DNA from: JBBDRV01 sp040905285
GTDB lineage: Bacteria; Bacteroidota; Rhodothermia; Balneolales; Balneolaceae
Length of the DNA: 21,907 nt
Assembly (NCBI GenBank): GCA_040905285.1
Contig: JBBDRV010000195.1
Coordinates: 1 to 21,907, forward strand
Direction: 5' to 3'
This document shows positions 20,030-21,907 of this stretch, in pieces. How positions within the stretch are numbered: position 1 is the first letter of the stretch; the number at the start of each line of letters is the position of its first letter. A program made the translations under genes and the position numbers. A model generated the notes under the pieces. That model made no database searches and was not told the origin of the DNA. It saw nothing but the letters and a program-made list of their open reading frames with translations.

Positions 20030-21907
20030 TGGTCGTATCGGTCATCATCCCTGTTTTAAATGGAGAAACCTTCATTTCCCGAACCCTCCGGGCACTGGAC
20101 AGGCAGACCTATCCGCCGGACTCGTTCGAAGTTATCGTGGTGGACAACGGCTCCACCGACAGAACCCGTGAACGGGTGGCCGCTCACATAAAGACCCCTG
20201 AAAACAGATCTGAAAAGACTTCTGGAAAAAATAGGGCTGAAAAGACTTCTGAAAACAGCTTTGAAAAAAAATCACCGGATGGATCGGATGACCCTGTAAA
20301 CGGCCCTGTGGACGGCCCGGTGGATGGCTCTGTGAACAGTCCGGTGGACGGTCCGGCTGACGGCCCGGATGTGAAGCTCATCGTGAATTCCGGCCCCCGC
20401 AACCCCTACCTGTCCCGCAACCTCGGGGCGTCGGAAGCTGCGGGAGACCTGCTGGTGTTCCTGGATGCCACCTGCACGCCGGATGTGCGCTGGCTGGAAG
20501 AGGGCGTCCGTCTGATAGAAGAGGGGGCTGACCTGGTCGGGGGGCATATCCGCTTTACCTTCAGTCCCGCATTATCTTTGGGCGAGTGGTACGATTCCCT
20601 GACGTTTGTCAATATCCGGCAGTATATCGAAGAGTCCGGAAGCACCTCCGGGGGAAACCTGTTTGTCCGGCGGGAGGTGTGGGAGGCGACAGGACCGTTC
20701 CCGGAAACCATGCGGTCGGGCGGGGACACCTACTGGACCCGGAATGCCGGCCGGAAAGGCTATCAGCTGCGGTACGGGGAGAAAGCCGCCGTCAGCTATC
20801 CTGCCAGGGGATTCAGGGCCGTCGTCCGCAAGTCCTGCCGCGTCGGCCGCGGGCACGTGCAGGCCTGGCACAGAGAGGGGAGATCGGCGCAAAGCGTGCT
20901 GGCGGAGATCATCACCACATTCTCACCGCCGTCCCTGTCGGGTCTGAAACGTCTGATCGGTGAACGGGGCACGCCGGAGATGAACCGGTACGCCCTGCAG
21001 CTCTGGTGCATCAGCTGGCTTTGCAAGGTGTCGATGGCTCTCGGCCGGGCGGGGGCATTTTTTTCCGTCTATTTTCCGGACTATATCCCGGACCGCTTTT
21101 CTTTTTATGGAAAGAGTGTGGAAAAGAAGAGTGTAGATAGTGAGGGTCCGGAAAGGAATCGTCCGGAAAGGAAGAATGTGAATAGTGAGGGTCCGGAAAG
21201 GAAGAGTACAGAAATTGAGAGTCCGGAAAGGGAGAACGCAGAAAGGAAGAGTATGGGCACATCCCCGCTCCGGTTGCAGAAAGGCACGATCGCCTTTCTC
21301 TACTACACCTATTACCCGGTGACCGGCGGGGCCTCGGTTCACGGCTATAATCTGGCCAGGGAGCTGAGCCGGCTGGGCTACCGTCTGCTCAAGATCAACG
21401 GCCACCCCGACGGGTTTACGGAAAAGCGTCACCCCGCAGAACTGTGGCGGGTGCTCAGGGAGAGCGATCTGGTCTACGTGCGGATGGACTATTTTCCAAA
21501 CCTGCGCAACCTGGCCGGTCTGGCTGCCCTGCTGTCCGGGAAAAAAGTGGTGGTGGAACTCAACAGCCCGTCCGACGAGCTGCACCTGCACGGGCGCGGA
21601 AGGTTGTTTATCCGGCTGGTTGACCGGGTCGCCTCCCGGCTGCTGAAGCGGGCCGATGCGGTGATTGCTGTCAGCGAAGGGGTGAAAACCTACGGGGAGA
21701 CCGCCCTGGGGCTGACAAACATTCATGTGATAGAAAATGGCGGTGAGGTATTTTCCAGTGAAGACCTGTCCCCCTCTGCGGCGGTGAAACAACGTGTGGA
21801 GGACCTTCGGAAGAAGTACAGGAAGCTGGTGGTCTGGGCGGGAACGCCCAACCAGCTGCAATCGATGGAATGGCTTCAGCAGACCATCCTCGGAACCCGG
21901 GAAAAAG
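20029..21907 (+). CDS. GT2-GT4 glycosyltransferase fusion with two repeat-built linkers, 3' end cut by window edge
   Basis: The frame opens at ATG 20029 (TAATG overlap) and stays open for 626 codons to the right edge. Residues 1-54 are the start of a GT2 domain (VSVIIPVLNGETF, EVIVVDNGSTDRTRERV). Residues 55-114 are 12-bp repeat-encoded inserts. The GT2 domain resumes at KLIVNSGPRNPYLSRNLGAS with LLVFLDATCTPDVRWLEEG, GSTSGGNLFVRREVWEATG and SGGDTYWTRNAGRKGYQ. Its DXD position reads D-A-T, lacking the usual second acid. Residues 363-407 are a charged 15-bp repeat linker. A GT4-type N-terminal half follows: LYYTYYPVTGGASVHGYNLA, VVVELNSPSDELHL, ADAVIAVSEGVKTYG and NIHVIENGGE. Two glycosyl transfers by one polypeptide is the likely role; the GT4 C-terminal half lies beyond the window. 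Confidence 0.85.
   Translation, partial: MVVSVIIPVLNGETFISRTLRALDRQTYPPDSFEVIVVDNGSTDRTRERVAAHIKTPENRSEKTSGKNRAEKTSENSFEKKSPDGSDDPVNGPVDGPVDGSVNSPVDGPADGPDVKLIVNSGPRNPYLSRNLGASEAAGDLLVFLDATCTPDVRWLEEGVRLIEEGADLVGGHIRFTFSPALSLGEWYDSLTFVNIRQYIEESGSTSGGNLFVRREVWEATGPFPETMRSGGDTYWTRNAGRKGYQLRYGEKAAVSYPARGFRAVVRKSCRVGRGHVQAWHREGRSAQSVLAEIITTFSPPSLSGLKRLIGERGTPEMNRYALQLWCISWLCKVSMALGRAGAFFSVYFPDYIPDRFSFYGKSVEKKSVDSEGPERNRPERKNVNSEGPERKSTEIESPERENAERKSMGTSPLRLQKGTIAFLYYTYYPVTGGASVHGYNLARELSRLGYRLLKINGHPDGFTEKRHPAELWRVLRESDLVYVRMDYFPNLRNLAGLAALLSGKKVVVELNSPSDELHLHGRGRLFIRLVDRVASRLLKRADAVIAVSEGVKTYGETALGLTNIHVIENGGEVFSSEDLSPSAAVKQRVEDLRKKYRKLVVWAGTPNQLQSMEWLQQTILGTREK
20197..20370 (+). repeat. Two adjacent 12-bp tandem repeat families inside the GT2 domain
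   Basis: Units like TCTGAAAAGACT run from 20197 to 20271, with one extra codon. Six copies like CCGGTGGACGGC run from 20293 to 20364. They encode SEKT-like and PVDG-like four-residue repeats and keep the frame. Confidence 0.85.
21115..21249 (+). repeat. 15-bp tandem repeat, nine copies, linking GT2 and GT4 domains
   Basis: Units such as GGTCCGGAAAGGAAG, CGTCCGGAAAGGAAG and AGTCCGGAAAGGGAG are interleaved with the related AGTGTAGATAGTGAG type. All are exactly 15 bp and in frame, encoding a Lys/Glu/Arg-rich linker with GPERK-like units. Confidence 0.9.

Noticed and set aside
20923..21861. Minus-strand frame of 312 codons opposite the GT2-GT4 fusion
   Set aside because: The plus-strand frame carries conserved glycosyltransferase motifs; the repetitive FRTL-like segments of the minus frame are just the array read backwards.

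Overview
The window looks like chromosomal DNA from a GC-rich, Gram-negative member of the FCB group (Bacteroidota sensu lato). The features pointing there are a PorD-like (DUF4835) protein, a PorV/PorQ-type barrel, and a large secreted protein ending in a type IX secretion (T9SS) type A sorting domain. GTG and TTG starts and weak Shine-Dalgarno sequences are common. Balneolota or Rhodothermota is my best guess; that rank is inference, not proof.

Left part (1-7083). On the minus strand lie a PorV/PorQ-like outer-membrane protein and, downstream of it, a helix-hairpin-helix exported protein that runs off the left edge. A porD-like gene starts only 14 bp away in the opposite direction. Next come an 861-residue T9SS cargo protein (cohesin-like, beta-domains, dockerin, sorting domain) with a clear terminator, a tRNA-Arg(CCT), and a minus-strand mannonate-dehydratase-like Tat lipoprotein whose stop codon overlaps the tRNA 3' end. 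About 590 bp without a gene follow, holding a minus-strand terminator.

Right part (7084-21907) is an exopolysaccharide or surface-glycan locus. A minus-strand exoD-like gene diverges from a plus-strand run: Wzz-type chain-length regulator, PglK/MsbA-like ABC flippase, GT2 glycosyltransferase, GT-B glycosyltransferase and a six-hairpin-like protein, the last three coupled by ATGA overlaps. A minus-strand pair follows (PL5-like alginate-lyase-family lipoprotein, then Wzi-type outer-membrane protein), converging on the first run with a 20-bp overlap. A second plus-strand run holds a methyltransferase, a GT2 and a GT2-GT4 fusion open to the right edge. Together they would assemble a lipid-linked oligosaccharide, flip it, set polymer length, attach the product at the cell surface and trim it. 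No polymerase (Wzy), Wza-type exporter or initiating sugar-phosphate transferase is visible here.

The most unusual property is scattered degenerate tandem-repeat arrays, about a dozen in 22 kb, with unrelated unit sequences. Those inside genes have unit lengths divisible by three (12, 15, 42 bp) and sit in loops, linkers or the signal peptide. Several of those between genes have 11-, 13- or 14-bp units. Two glycosyltransferases and the six-hairpin-like protein carry 50-65-residue low-complexity inserts inside otherwise conserved folds.
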